Part shown: in pieces, positions 18,304 to 28,301 of the stretch | Numbering within the stretch: position 1 is the first letter of the stretch | Layout: each line of letters starts with the position of its first letter | Source: Epilithonimonas caeni DSM 17710 | Lineage (GTDB): Bacteria; Bacteroidota; Bacteroidia; Flavobacteriales; Weeksellaceae | Reading direction: 5' to 3' | DNA length: 64,000 nt | NCBI RefSeq assembly: GCF_000426465.1 | Contig: NZ_KE384528.1 | Coordinates: forward strand, 177,698-241,697 | The notes under the pieces: generated by a model | What the model saw: the letters and a program-made list of their open reading frames with translations, nothing else | The model's database searches: none | Told to the model about the DNA's origin: nothing | Made by a program: the position numbers and the translations under genes

Positions 18304-18438
18304 ATAGCCCCGATTGCAGTGGAAATCATTTTTTGCGTGGGCTTCGAGAACCTCAGCCTGACAAAACGTGTTGCAAAAAGATTGCCTTCGTCGAACCACT
18401 TCGCTAGGTTTGTAACGGAAAGCGGGATTAAGCTCCTA
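18304..18438 (+). repeat. Dispersed ~100-bp repeat, copy R3, with inserts in its loop
   Basis: Begins TAGCCCCGATTGCAGTGG and ends AAGCGGGATTAAGCTCCT. The loop between the inner arms carries an extra piece at 18340-18366 that resembles the CTCAG/TGACA element in menE (62935-62961; 22 of 27 identical by eye). The GGATTAAGCTCCT end faces the GH97 stop codon. Confidence 0.7.
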
Positions 18439-18490
18439 AAAATTTAACTATCCTGTCTTCCGAACAAGTTCCTTCGAGGAAAGGGAATTT

Positions 18491-20647
18491 TTATTTAACA
18501 GGCTTCACAGAAATAGCGTAACCACCACTTCTTACCAAGTGAACCGGCAATTTTGTTTTGCTGTCAACTGTCTTTTTATAAATGTGATAACTCTGAGGAT
18601 TATTGATATAATCAGCATCTTTTCCATCTTCGTAAATGGTAGCTTCATATTTTCTGCCTTTGTCCAGGAATGAAAAATCTACGGTAAAATCTCTGGCATT
18701 CTCATCGGTGATTCCACCAACAAACCAGTTATCTGTTCCTTTAGCTTTTCTTGCGGTATGGATGTAATCTCCCGGTTCTGCCGAAAGGATTTTTGTATCG
18801 TCCCAATCTGCCGCTACATCTTTGATGAACTGGAAAGCATCCATATGTCTGGCGTAGTTCTCCGGCAAATCCGCAGCCATCTGCAGCGGTTGATACATCA
18901 CGACATAAAGCGCCAGCTGTTTCGCCAAAGTGGTTTTTACAAAACGTTTGTCGCCCGGGAAATAGTAATCCAATTTGGTCTGGAAAATCCCCGGCGTGTA
19001 ATCCATTGGCCCACCCATCCATCTTGTAAACGGCAAAATCGTCTGGTGGTCCGGATTGTTCCCTGCAAATGCTTCGAACTCTGTTCCTCTTGCCGCTTCA
19101 GCTGCGATCCAGTTAGGATAAGTTCTGCTTTCCCCACTTGGACGAACAGATTCGTGGGAGTTCACCATAATCTTGTATTCCGCAGCTTTTTCTATGATTC
19201 TTCTGTAATGGTTAATTGTCCATTGGCTGTAATGATGCTCTCCCCTTGGAATGATGTTTCCTACATAACCTGTTTTTACCGCATCATAGCCGTAATCATT
19301 CATAAGTTTAAATGCTTTATCAGCCCATCTTTCATAATTAGACGCTGAACCGGAGGTCTCGTGATGCATAATTAACTTGATACCTTTGGAATGCGCATAA
19401 TCGTTCAGCATTTTGATATCAAAATCCGGATAAGGCGTGATGAAATCAAAAACAAATTCCTTGGAATGTCCGAACCAGTCTTCCCAACCAATGTTCCAGC
19501 CTTCTATCAAAAGGCCCTGGAAACCATTTGCCGCAGCAAAGTCGATATATTCTTTAACTTTTGTATTGTTGGCAGCATGTTTTCCGTTAGGTGTTAATTT
19601 AGAAAAGTCTGTTTTTCCAATGTGAACGTTGTCTGCCGTAGAATAGGCCCATTGCGATTTTCCGATGATCATTTCCCACCATACACCCATGTATTTTGTC
19701 GGATGGATCCAGGAAGTATCTGCATATCTTGTAGGTTCGTTCAGATTAAACAGCATCTTGGAATCCAAAACCTCTTCTGCTTTTGGCGAAACAATAATGG
19801 TTCTCCAAGGCGTGGTTGCAGGTGTCTGCATATAACCTTTAGCACCTTGGGCATCAGGCGTCAAGTGGGTTTTGAATTTGAAGTTAGTTGCATCCAGTTC
19901 CAAATTAGCAGCCGGATAATCAATCACTGCCGCTTCTGCAATGTTGACATAAAGCGGATTGGAGCCTTCTTTCTTCATCATCAATGGCATCTGAACACCA
20001 TTTTTAACTAGATTCTGAGAGGCATTTCCTTCGTAAGAAGTCGGCCATTTTGCAGGAATTTCGGATAATTTTGAGGTCTGGGTAACATACTCTTCCGTAT
20101 CATAATCTCCGGCGAGCCACCAGGCTTTCATATCTGTAGGAAGGTCGATTTCCGAATCCTCTTCCTTGATAATAAAATAGTTAAGATTTTTCTGCTGAGG
20201 AAACTCGTATCTGAATCCTAAACCATCATTGAACAACCTGAATTTTACAATAATGCTTCTGTCGTTTTCTTTTTGGTTAAGGGTAACCGCTAATTCGTTG
20301 TAATTATTAATATAGTTTTTCTTTTCTCCAAGAACCGGCTGCCAGGTTTCATTTTTTGAATCTCTTTTTTCTGCTGTCTTATCGAATCCGTAATCCAGGT
20401 TTTTACCTTCATTATTTTTATTCTCGATTTCTGAAGCGAACTGGATATCGCCGTCTTTGAGTAATCTTAATCCCAATTTGGAATCCTCTACGACAATGCC
20501 GCCGTTATATTTTAAATTGTAATAAGGAACGCCACTTTTCAACTGGAAATTCATTTCGAATTTTCCGTCCGGCGATTTTAGACTTTGGGCATTGAGCCCC
20601 GTAAACATCAAAGAGAACAATACTGTTCCAATGGTGATTTTTTTCAT
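18491..20647 (-). CDS. susB: GH97 alpha-glucosidase, inverting type (SusB-like)
   Basis: 718 residues with a signal peptide (cleavage near Ala20) and no lipobox, so periplasmic. An N-terminal beta-sandwich (to about 270) precedes the catalytic barrel. Glu430 (MHHE), Glu499 (NSHE) and Glu523 (GTEFE) correspond, with a constant offset of 9, to Bacteroides SusB Glu439, Glu508 and Glu532; Glu185 and Glu517 likewise match Glu194 and Glu526. This is the inverting set, with no retaining-type Asp nucleophile. It releases glucose from maltodextrins with alpha linkages. A terminator (20683-20710) separates it from susF, so it probably has its own promoter or relies on readthrough. Confidence 0.93.
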   Translation of the reverse strand: MKKITIGTVLFSLMFTGLNAQSLKSPDGKFEMNFQLKSGVPYYNLKYNGGIVVEDSKLGLRLLKDGDIQFASEIENKNNEGKNLDYGFDKTAEKRDSKNETWQPVLGEKKNYINNYNELAVTLNQKENDRSIIVKFRLFNDGLGFRYEFPQQKNLNYFIIKEEDSEIDLPTDMKAWWLAGDYDTEEYVTQTSKLSEIPAKWPTSYEGNASQNLVKNGVQMPLMMKKEGSNPLYVNIAEAAVIDYPAANLELDATNFKFKTHLTPDAQGAKGYMQTPATTPWRTIIVSPKAEEVLDSKMLFNLNEPTRYADTSWIHPTKYMGVWWEMIIGKSQWAYSTADNVHIGKTDFSKLTPNGKHAANNTKVKEYIDFAAANGFQGLLIEGWNIGWEDWFGHSKEFVFDFITPYPDFDIKMLNDYAHSKGIKLIMHHETSGSASNYERWADKAFKLMNDYGYDAVKTGYVGNIIPRGEHHYSQWTINHYRRIIEKAAEYKIMVNSHESVRPSGESRTYPNWIAAEAARGTEFEAFAGNNPDHQTILPFTRWMGGPMDYTPGIFQTKLDYYFPGDKRFVKTTLAKQLALYVVMYQPLQMAADLPENYARHMDAFQFIKDVAADWDDTKILSAEPGDYIHTARKAKGTDNWFVGGITDENARDFTVDFSFLDKGRKYEATIYEDGKDADYINNPQSYHIYKKTVDSKTKLPVHLVRSGGYAISVKPVK

Positions 20648-20682
20648 TTTTTCTAAGGTTTATATATGTGTTACAATATAAA

Positions 20683-20710
20683 AAAAGTGTTGCGGTTTCG
20701 CAACACTTTT
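20683..20710 (-). terminator. Terminator after susF
   Basis: AAAAGTGTTGCG and CGCAACACTTTT form a 12-bp stem with a 4-nt loop; on the minus strand it runs into TTTTTTTATAT. It divides susCDEF from the GH97 gene. Confidence 0.85.
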
Positions 20711-20728
20711 CTTGATTGATTTGATGAT

Positions 20729-22168
20729 TTATATCTTAACAATTGTGTAAGTTCCCATTTTAAGATCTACAGTAATTGTATAGAAACTGCCTCCTCCGTC
20801 AAACGTGATATTACTATTATCATCATTGATTCCAAGGAAACCAGAGTTACCTTCATTGTTTTTATGAATATTTCCCCATTCTTTTCCGGTCCAATCTTGC
20901 TGACCTAAGAATTTAAATTGCGCACCATCTGGAAGCTCTCTAATCATTTGAAATTTTCCATTCCCTATAGAATTAAACTCTTCTGCTACATTAGCTTGCC
21001 ATCCTTGGATTGAACCTACTAAATAAAGTTTCGGAATATCCCAAACAGATCCTGTAGGCGTCACAGTAATTGATTTTTTAGAAAAATCTGCATCGATTAC
21101 AATTTTATAAATACCTGCTGCTCCTGTAAATTTCATATTTTCCGCATCACCAAATTCTACATTAGAAGATGTTGTCTTGAAATATCTGTTTGAAGCATTA
21201 GTTCTGGGATCATCAATACTGTAGTTCAATGGGTTCCAATCTGCTTGTCCTAGGAATCTGAAATTATCTGGTTGCAGATAAGTATAAATCTCAGAAATGT
21301 TATCTTTTTTATACAATTTTGGCGCAGCTCCCGGAGTCCATCCAGCTGCTGTTGCCCCTCCGACCAAGAAGAAGTCCGGATAGTCTACCTGATAAGGAGT
21401 CAACTTTGCAGTAACGATTGCAGATTTCAATTCAATTCCTGGTGTAGAGAAATTGGTTTTTGCTGTAATTCTAAAATCCAATTCAGTTTCTACATTCACA
21501 GTTCCTCCCGCAGTTAAAGCTGCAGTATTAAGGTCTTTGTTACTAACCGCAAAAGATTTTGTATTAGTCACTTCTCCTAAAGTTGAGAAAGCCATGGTTC
21601 CTTTTTTCGCTATTTCTATTGTATAAACTACATCAGAGCCATAAGAAGAATAATCGTTCCAAGTAATTGTTGTTGCAATAGCTGACTGATCTGCAGAATT
21701 AAGTGTAATTATACTTCCGTTTGCAGGAGCTGTAATCACTGGTCCGTCCGTAGGATAAACAGTAACACCAAAGCTAATAGTATTTGAAATTTCTGAACCC
21801 TTTTCTATTCTAACATAAACAGTTTTAGATATAAATGGAGAAAAACCTGTTTGTAGCAATTTGGTATTAAGCTCTCCAATAGTTGTTGTAAAAGTAGCTT
21901 CTGTGGATTTGCCCAATTCTGTTTTAGTAGCGAAATCCTCAACTGCAGATAAAACAATTGAATATTCTCCACTCCCTATTGACTCCCAAGTCAAAGTAAA
22001 TGGATTGGCCTTCATCGTTTCATACAAAACATTGTTAGCTCCTAGCGACGTATCATACAACTTGAAACTAGCTGCCGGTGTTGTCCAGTCTCTGTCTGCA
22101 TCATTATCGCAAGCAAATATTACTGTCAAAAGAAAAGACGCTAATAATAATTTGAATATATTTTTCAT
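20729..22168 (-). CDS. SusF-like starch-binding outer-membrane lipoprotein
   Basis: 479 residues, lipobox Cys20 followed by the acidic DNDAD, which suits export to the cell surface in Bacteroidota. An N-terminal SusE-type Ig-like domain (about 25-135) and a second Ig-like region (to about 260) lead to two C-terminal starch-binding modules, each starting near FFLVG or LYLVG and carrying Trp residues (AAGWTPG, IQGWQ) and a FRFLGQ/FKFLGQ-DW strand. Length is close to Bacteroides SusF (485). It would bind starch at the surface without cleaving it. Follows susE by 36 bp. Confidence 0.85.
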   Translation of the reverse strand: MKNIFKLLLASFLLTVIFACDNDADRDWTTPAASFKLYDTSLGANNVLYETMKANPFTLTWESIGSGEYSIVLSAVEDFATKTELGKSTEATFTTTIGELNTKLLQTGFSPFISKTVYVRIEKGSEISNTISFGVTVYPTDGPVITAPANGSIITLNSADQSAIATTITWNDYSSYGSDVVYTIEIAKKGTMAFSTLGEVTNTKSFAVSNKDLNTAALTAGGTVNVETELDFRITAKTNFSTPGIELKSAIVTAKLTPYQVDYPDFFLVGGATAAGWTPGAAPKLYKKDNISEIYTYLQPDNFRFLGQADWNPLNYSIDDPRTNASNRYFKTTSSNVEFGDAENMKFTGAAGIYKIVIDADFSKKSITVTPTGSVWDIPKLYLVGSIQGWQANVAEEFNSIGNGKFQMIRELPDGAQFKFLGQQDWTGKEWGNIHKNNEGNSGFLGINDDNSNITFDGGGSFYTITVDLKMGTYTIVKI

Positions 22169-22204
22169 AAATTTTTTAATTAGTAATTAAAGAATATTTT
22201 AAAA

Positions 22205-23293
22205 TTATTCTGTAGGAATTAAAGTGTAATGTCCGGTCGAATCATTAAAATAAACATCGTAAGTCCATTCTGCCGATACAGGAATATCCGCTCCACCCGC
22301 AGTCCCAACACCAAAGTATTCAGAATTAGTTCCCCAATTCACATCCCAAGAGCTATTAGCTCTGAATTTTACAACTCCAGTTTTCAGACTTACCGCCTGA
22401 GCAGACTTCCATAGGTGTTGATCAAAAGTAGACTTCGTAAGCTGAATATCAACATTGTCTGTAGCCGTACCATATAAAGATATAGCATCATATGTAGTTC
22501 CCGGATTATCAATTTTCACCAAAGTATAAGTAAGATCGGATGTATTCACGGATAATTTGTAATATCCTTCTGTAGCAATGCTAATATCGCCAGAACCACC
22601 ATCAGTACTTAATTGTCCATCAGCAGCTCCTTTTCCAAACTGAGCATCCCAAGAACCTTTCACTTTAATCATTTTGAAGCCTCCTGCTTTGAAAAGACCG
22701 GTAAACTCATAAACAGACGAATTAGAAGTTTTTAACATCGGTAATAAATTCACATTTGTGGCTAAATTATCCCAACCTGCTGCTGTTGCATTTCCAATAA
22801 GATAAAGATCAACATATTCATAAACTGGTCTAGCTAAATATGGTGTGATTGTTAAAGTAGTAACGTTTGAAAACTGTGGTAAGCCATTGTCTCCAATAAA
22901 GGATTTTACCCTGAAATACATTTTTTGAGCTACATCAGGAACAAGTCCTACTTTTTTTGCAGCATTATTCATCTCAAGAGTTGTAAATGTAGTCACATTT
23001 TGAGATTGTGTAGTATTAGCCAAAACTTGTGGATTATCAAAAGCTTCTGTTCCACTCATCTGAAGTTCATACTTCACTTCTACAGGAACTGTATATGTTG
23101 CAGTTGACCAGTTGATTGTTAAAGCAGGATTTGAAGGAAAGTTAGAATCTAAAACCAAATCATGTTTAGAAAGATCTAATATAACTGATGAAGTTTGATT
23201 CTCCACATTTATAATTTCACGATCTTCACACGAAGTAATCCCTAAAAACAACCCCGTAGCAAGAAGAAAATGTTTAAATATATTATTTTTCAT
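22205..23293 (-). CDS. susE: SusE-like starch-binding outer-membrane lipoprotein
   Basis: 362 residues with lipobox Cys22 followed by EDRE. N-terminal SusE domain (NQTSSVILDLSKHDLVLDSN onward), then two starch-binding modules (from YLIGNATAAGWDN and from ISLYGTATDNV). It has one module fewer than its SusF-like neighbour and is similar in size to Bacteroides SusE (387). 19 bp after susD, in the same transcript. Confidence 0.85.
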   Translation of the reverse strand: MKNNIFKHFLLATGLFLGITSCEDREIINVENQTSSVILDLSKHDLVLDSNFPSNPALTINWSTATYTVPVEVKYELQMSGTEAFDNPQVLANTTQSQNVTTFTTLEMNNAAKKVGLVPDVAQKMYFRVKSFIGDNGLPQFSNVTTLTITPYLARPVYEYVDLYLIGNATAAGWDNLATNVNLLPMLKTSNSSVYEFTGLFKAGGFKMIKVKGSWDAQFGKGAADGQLSTDGGSGDISIATEGYYKLSVNTSDLTYTLVKIDNPGTTYDAISLYGTATDNVDIQLTKSTFDQHLWKSAQAVSLKTGVVKFRANSSWDVNWGTNSEYFGVGTAGGADIPVSAEWTYDVYFNDSTGHYTLIPTE

Positions 23294-23312
23294 TGTTGTT
23301 AAAATTAATGGA

Positions 23313-24875
23313 TTAATAACCAGGATTTTGTTTAAGGTTTGGATTTACAGCCAAATCATTGTTAGGGATTGGGAAAAGATTACGATACTCACCTACTGCA
23401 ATACCATCCTTAGCATTACCTTTCCAAGGCCACAGATAAGCAGAAGATGTAAATCTACCATAACGGATAAGGTCAGTTCTTCTAGTCATTTCCCAAGATA
23501 ATTCTCTAGATCTCTCATCAAGGATGAAATCAAGATTAATAACAGAGATTGTTGAAGCATTTGCTCTAGTTCTAAGAGCGTTAACATATCCTACAGCCGT
23601 ACTCATGCTTCCACCACCGCCACGCAAAACAGCTTCAGCATACATCAAGTAGATGTCAGCTAATCTGTACATTGGTAAATCTGTATCTACCCATTGCACA
23701 TCTTGAGCTGCACCACCATTACTTTTTAAATTTTTGTATTTAATAAATGCATAACCATCGTTGAAATTTCCTAAATCATTAATTTCCAAAGTCTGTCCAT
23801 CTTTATAGAAACGTCCCCTCAAATCGCTGGCTTCAAATTTATTTACAAATGCTTTTGTGGTTCTAAGACCACCCCATCCACCATTGACTCCAAACTCTGC
23901 AGGATTCATTGATCCTCCAATTGCTGCATGAACTAAGTAAGTTGTTCCACCATTGGTTTGTGTTCTTACACCATCATAAACAACAGAAAATATATTTTCC
24001 GGATTATTTACATTATTATCTGCCAAGAAAAGGTTCTCATATTTGGGATTTAAGCTATACCCAGCAGCAATAACTTTATCACAATTCTCTATAACGTCTG
24101 TATATCTTTCTGTACCGTTATAAACTTTTGCATTAAGATACAATCTTGCAAGTAAACTCCAAGCTGCGGCTTTGTCCAATCTTCCATACTCATTGGTTTT
24201 AGGAGCTTTTAAACCTGCTTCAGCCTCTTTTAACTGAGTTTCTACATAATTGAAAAGATCTGCTCTCATGATTTGTTTTGGAACTGTTCCTATAGTTGTT
24301 TCATCCACAAAGGGAACATTACCATACATATCCAATAGATGATAATAAGCTTGAGCTCTAAGAAATTTAGCTTCTGCTCTCATCACTCTTGCTTCATCAG
24401 CATTAGCTCCAGAGATACCATTCGTATTTAACATTTCGTCAGTTGTATTTCTGATAAACTCATTACAAAAAGCAATTTCTGTAAATAGTCTGAAGTACAT
24501 AGCATTATTGAACTCGTTAGCAGGTGTCCAAATCATTTTATGAAACTCGTGCAAAGTTCCATCATTCCAGCCAATTACAGCTTCATCTGTTGTAATAACC
24601 TGCATTGTATATAGTAGACGAGTATAGATTGAGAAACCACCATCTATACCTGAAACATCCCCACTACCATCACCAGATGCCTGTCCTCCTACAGCCAAAC
24701 CTCCATAAAGCTTGGCTAACATATTTTTATAATTGCTAAAGTCTTTAAAGACACTTGCAGAGGTCACCCCTACATTAGGCTCTTGTTTTAGATCGTCAAC
24801 ACAAGAACTTACAGAAAGTGTAAGTGCTAAAAAAATTGTTGCAATAGATGTTTTTTTTATTTTAAAATTTTTCAT
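23313..24875 (-). CDS. susD: SusD/RagB family nutrient-binding lipoprotein
   Basis: 520 residues, lipobox Cys25 followed by VDD. The helical TPR-like scaffold is recognisable from RAEAKFLRAQAYYHLLDMYGNVPFVDE and KAAAWSLLARLYLNAKVYNG; the C-terminal RSRELSWEMTRRTDLIRYGRF and LFPIPNNDLAVNPNLKQNPGY are classic SusD end motifs. It forms the hinged lid over the SusC barrel and binds the starch ligand. 12 bp after susC. Confidence 0.95.
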   Translation of the reverse strand: MKNFKIKKTSIATIFLALTLSVSSCVDDLKQEPNVGVTSASVFKDFSNYKNMLAKLYGGLAVGGQASGDGSGDVSGIDGGFSIYTRLLYTMQVITTDEAVIGWNDGTLHEFHKMIWTPANEFNNAMYFRLFTEIAFCNEFIRNTTDEMLNTNGISGANADEARVMRAEAKFLRAQAYYHLLDMYGNVPFVDETTIGTVPKQIMRADLFNYVETQLKEAEAGLKAPKTNEYGRLDKAAAWSLLARLYLNAKVYNGTERYTDVIENCDKVIAAGYSLNPKYENLFLADNNVNNPENIFSVVYDGVRTQTNGGTTYLVHAAIGGSMNPAEFGVNGGWGGLRTTKAFVNKFEASDLRGRFYKDGQTLEINDLGNFNDGYAFIKYKNLKSNGGAAQDVQWVDTDLPMYRLADIYLMYAEAVLRGGGGSMSTAVGYVNALRTRANASTISVINLDFILDERSRELSWEMTRRTDLIRYGRFTSSAYLWPWKGNAKDGIAVGEYRNLFPIPNNDLAVNPNLKQNPGY

Positions 24876-24887
24876 TGTCTTAAATAA

Positions 24888-27653
24888 TTAAAATTGAAAG
24901 TTTAACCCTAATGAATAAATCTTCGGTCTTTGATAAAATCCATTATCTATATTCCCAAAAACTTCTGGATCTACACCTGAGTAATCTGAAATCACAAAGA
25001 CATTCTGAGCCATACCATAAACTCTTAAACTAGTCCCTTTGTTGAAAACATCACCAAAATTATATCCTAAAGTCAAGTTATCCATTCTAATGAAAGATGC
25101 ATCTTCTATGTAGATGTCACTCCATACCTGAGGTGTTTTGAAGCCATAATCTGCTGAAAGATGTGGGATATTTTGCATAAAATCATTGGTCTGAATACTT
25201 TGAACATTGGCCTGTGCAACAAGATTATTATAAACATAATTACCTAAAACCGCTCTAAGAGAAGTGGACAAATCCCAATTTTTATATTTGAATTTTGTAG
25301 AGAATCCGAACGTTGCATCTGGCGTTGTAGATTTGTAGAAGTATTTATCCTCCTTATCAATTTTACCGTCTCCATTTCTATCTGCATAAACGCCTTCTAA
25401 TGGTTTTCCATTTGTATCATAGAGTTGCTGATAAACAAGAAAAGTATTTGGCGTATATCCCACTGCGTGCGCTTGAACATTTTGACCAATACCACCTATA
25501 GCTCCAGTCTCGATAATATAATTTTCAGCAACATCAATAAATTTTGTAACTTTTGGATTATAATGCGCTACATTAAAACTAAAATCCCAAGTGAAATCTT
25601 GTGTTTTAATAGGATTAACATTAATCAAGAATTCAATACCATCAGTAGTCATTTCTCCGATATTCTTGTTATTCATATTACTAACTTCTCCAGCAGGAAC
25701 TTGTACATAAACTAGCAAATCTTTGGTTTTTTTCTTAAACCAATCAAAAGATCCTGTAATTCTATTGTTTAGGAAACCAAAATCCAACCCTGCATTAGTT
25801 GTCTCAGTTGTTTCCCAAGTCAGAATTGGGTTGACTTGCAAGGGTTTCAGCATCGTATAGAATTGCTCAGCAAATCCATAAGACGCTCCTGGTTCTGAGT
25901 AGCTATAAGAAGCAAAAGAGTTATACCAAGTTCCAATTTCTGCTTGTCCCGTTTGTCCCCAACCTGCTCTTAATTTCAAATCAGAAAATACTTTAGAATC
26001 CTTTAAGAAATTTTCATTCTTAATCTTCCATGCTCCAGATGCTGCAGCAAATGTTCCCCACATATTATCAGTTTCATCTGTACCATTATAAAACCTAGAA
26101 GTACCATCTCTTCTGATAGATCCTGTCAAGATATATTTGTCTGCAATGGTAAAAATACCTCTCCCATAAAAACCTACTTGAACAAGATCATCATCTGTTT
26201 GAACTGTTTCGCTTCCCATTGGTGTTACTGTACTACCAAAATAGGTTCTTGTAACTGGTATTTTGTTTGAGAAAGCTTGATAGGAGTATCCAGCCATTAC
26301 ATCAACTTTTGTATTGATTGCAGAAATATCTTTTACATAGTTAAGATAAGACTCAAATAATTTATTTGTTTTCTCTTGTTCATAATCTCTGCGCGAGCTT
26401 AGATTTTGTGATCGGACAACGCCTCCAAAATTTGGATATTCTGTAACTGCACCGGTACCCTTTTGATAATCATATCCTCCATTAACATTGATATGTAAAT
26501 CTGGAAGAAAATGTACTTTATAATCCAATTGCAATCCTGTAATAGCTCTGAACACTGTAGAAACATCTCTTCTTCCATAAAGAGAACCAAGTGGATTTAA
26601 AGTTCCATTAACGTTCATTTTGTCTCCAAAAACACCATTAGAATCTGGGAGATACCATTCCCAATAATTATTTACTTTATCACCTTTAGTAGAATAATCA
26701 TAGATTGGCTGAGTTGGATCCATCTGTTGTGCAGCACCAATAACACCAGCATTGAACCTATTTTCCGTCATCGACCCTTTGATATTAGCATTAACGCTTA
26801 AATGATTATCAAAAAATTTAGGCGTCAAGCTTAAACCTACTGAAGTTCTTCTAAATTCGTTGGTTTTTACAATACCATTTTGTTCCGTGTAACCAATAGA
26901 TAATCTATATGGCAATTTTTTTATCCCTCCAGATAAAGCTATATTATTATCTGTACCAAAAGCCGCTTGATAAATTTGATCCTGCCAATTGGTATTGGCA
27001 GTACCCAACATATTAATATACTTCTGTTGATCAGCATTCTCAGTAACATATTTTCTAAATTCATCGGCCGTTAAAACATCTTGGTTTCCCATTTTAGTAG
27101 AAACTGATGCCGTAGAAGAAAAATTAACTTTTAATTTTCCAGCAGAACCTTTTTTAGTTGTAATCAAAATAACTCCATTAGAAGCTCTGTTACCATAGAT
27201 AGCTGCAGCGGATGCATCCTTCAAAACATCAAAAGATTCGATATCATTAGGATTAATTAATGCCAAAGCATTAGAAGCTCCCGAAACGCCATTGAAATCC
27301 ATTGGAATCCCATCAATAACTATCAAAGGATCGTTTAACGCTGTTAGAGACGCACCTCCTCTAATTCTAATTGTAGAACCTGCTCCAGGGTTACCACCGT
27401 TACCAGTTACAGTAACACCAGGTGCCTTACCTTGAATCAGTTGATCCGCCGATGTAGAACCACCATTAAAATCTTTTGAAGTAATAGAAGCAATAGACCC
27501 CGTAAGGTCTTCTTTCTTCTGCTTACCATAACCAATCAACACAACCTGTTCGATCTCGGTTTCTTTTTTTGCCGTATCGCTTTGTTGTGCATGTAACATT
27601 GATCCGAGCAATAGAAATGCTGGAGCAATTTTTAATACATTATAGTTTCTCAC
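24888..27653 (-). CDS. susC: SusC family TonB-dependent outer-membrane transporter
   Basis: 921 residues: signal peptide (to about 22), TonB-box-like EIEQVVLIGYGKQKK, plug domain with VTVTGNGGNPGAGSTIRIRG and DPLIVIDGIP, then a 22-strand barrel ending in an aromatic residue (LNFQF). It lacks the roughly 80-residue carboxypeptidase-like domain that precedes the plug in most SusC proteins, which makes it shorter than the usual 1000 or so. First gene of susCDEF. The preceding 648 bp are gene-free. Starch as ligand is inferred from the locus. Confidence 0.95.
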   Translation of the reverse strand: MRNYNVLKIAPAFLLLGSMLHAQQSDTAKKETEIEQVVLIGYGKQKKEDLTGSIASITSKDFNGGSTSADQLIQGKAPGVTVTGNGGNPGAGSTIRIRGGASLTALNDPLIVIDGIPMDFNGVSGASNALALINPNDIESFDVLKDASAAAIYGNRASNGVILITTKKGSAGKLKVNFSSTASVSTKMGNQDVLTADEFRKYVTENADQQKYINMLGTANTNWQDQIYQAAFGTDNNIALSGGIKKLPYRLSIGYTEQNGIVKTNEFRRTSVGLSLTPKFFDNHLSVNANIKGSMTENRFNAGVIGAAQQMDPTQPIYDYSTKGDKVNNYWEWYLPDSNGVFGDKMNVNGTLNPLGSLYGRRDVSTVFRAITGLQLDYKVHFLPDLHINVNGGYDYQKGTGAVTEYPNFGGVVRSQNLSSRRDYEQEKTNKLFESYLNYVKDISAINTKVDVMAGYSYQAFSNKIPVTRTYFGSTVTPMGSETVQTDDDLVQVGFYGRGIFTIADKYILTGSIRRDGTSRFYNGTDETDNMWGTFAAASGAWKIKNENFLKDSKVFSDLKLRAGWGQTGQAEIGTWYNSFASYSYSEPGASYGFAEQFYTMLKPLQVNPILTWETTETTNAGLDFGFLNNRITGSFDWFKKKTKDLLVYVQVPAGEVSNMNNKNIGEMTTDGIEFLINVNPIKTQDFTWDFSFNVAHYNPKVTKFIDVAENYIIETGAIGGIGQNVQAHAVGYTPNTFLVYQQLYDTNGKPLEGVYADRNGDGKIDKEDKYFYKSTTPDATFGFSTKFKYKNWDLSTSLRAVLGNYVYNNLVAQANVQSIQTNDFMQNIPHLSADYGFKTPQVWSDIYIEDASFIRMDNLTLGYNFGDVFNKGTSLRVYGMAQNVFVISDYSGVDPEVFGNIDNGFYQRPKIYSLGLNFQF

Positions 27654-28301
27654 AAAAAATAAATTTTTAAGGTTTATATTATTTTCTAAATTATTCAGAA
27701 TTACTCTTTATCGAGTTTCCTAATTTATAAAAAAAACAACATTCTGTTAAAATATTTTTAAAATCAGTTATTTTAGTCCTATATTTTATTATAAAACCAT
27801 TTAAATAAAACAACAACTAACTGATTATCAAAAACATAAATCAATGTTAATTTTTTTAACAAATATCAGTTTCTAGTATTTTTTCAAGATTTTCATGCAC
27901 TTTTTCTTCTTCTAAATTAACCAATATTAATCCTATATTAATCAAAAATGAAACAAATCATAATTTATCGAATGTTTCTTGTCCCCAAAAAAGCCCCAAA
28001 ACCCACAATATTAACAATATTTAAAAATTCCCATTAAAATAGTTTTTTAATTTATTATTTTAATCAAAATCAAACCAATAGATTTATTTTCATCAAACCG
28101 CGAAACAACGAATGTAGGACGAACATAGGATATGAAAAGGACAATGAAAAATTTACACAATTGTTGATTTGTGTTCTTGATAATACTAATCAACTATTCT
28201 AAGGGAAAAGTATCATTTTCTTACCTACACATATATTTAACATCTAGCCTGTTTTTAAAATGAAAAGTCGTAATTTTGCAACTCAAATTTTCAATTAAAA
28301 A
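27654..28301. other. 648-bp divergent intergenic region, susC and metG
   Basis: Very AT-rich and without a plausible gene. It must hold the susC promoter (leftward) and the metG promoter (rightward; -7 box at 28271). I could not find a clear TAnnTTTG box for susC, nor a recognisable operator. Confidence 0.6.
28271..28278 (+). promoter_or_regulatory. -7 promoter box for metG
   Basis: TAATTTTG, continuing CAACTCAAATTTT. The argS promoter at 60340 has the same TTTGCAACTCAA core, about 25-30 nt before its ATG. Confidence 0.6.

Noticed and set aside
27654-28301. A regulator or small gene hidden in the susC-metG gap
   Set aside because: No frame of plausible length, start and composition is present; the sequence is AT-rich and non-coding in appearance.
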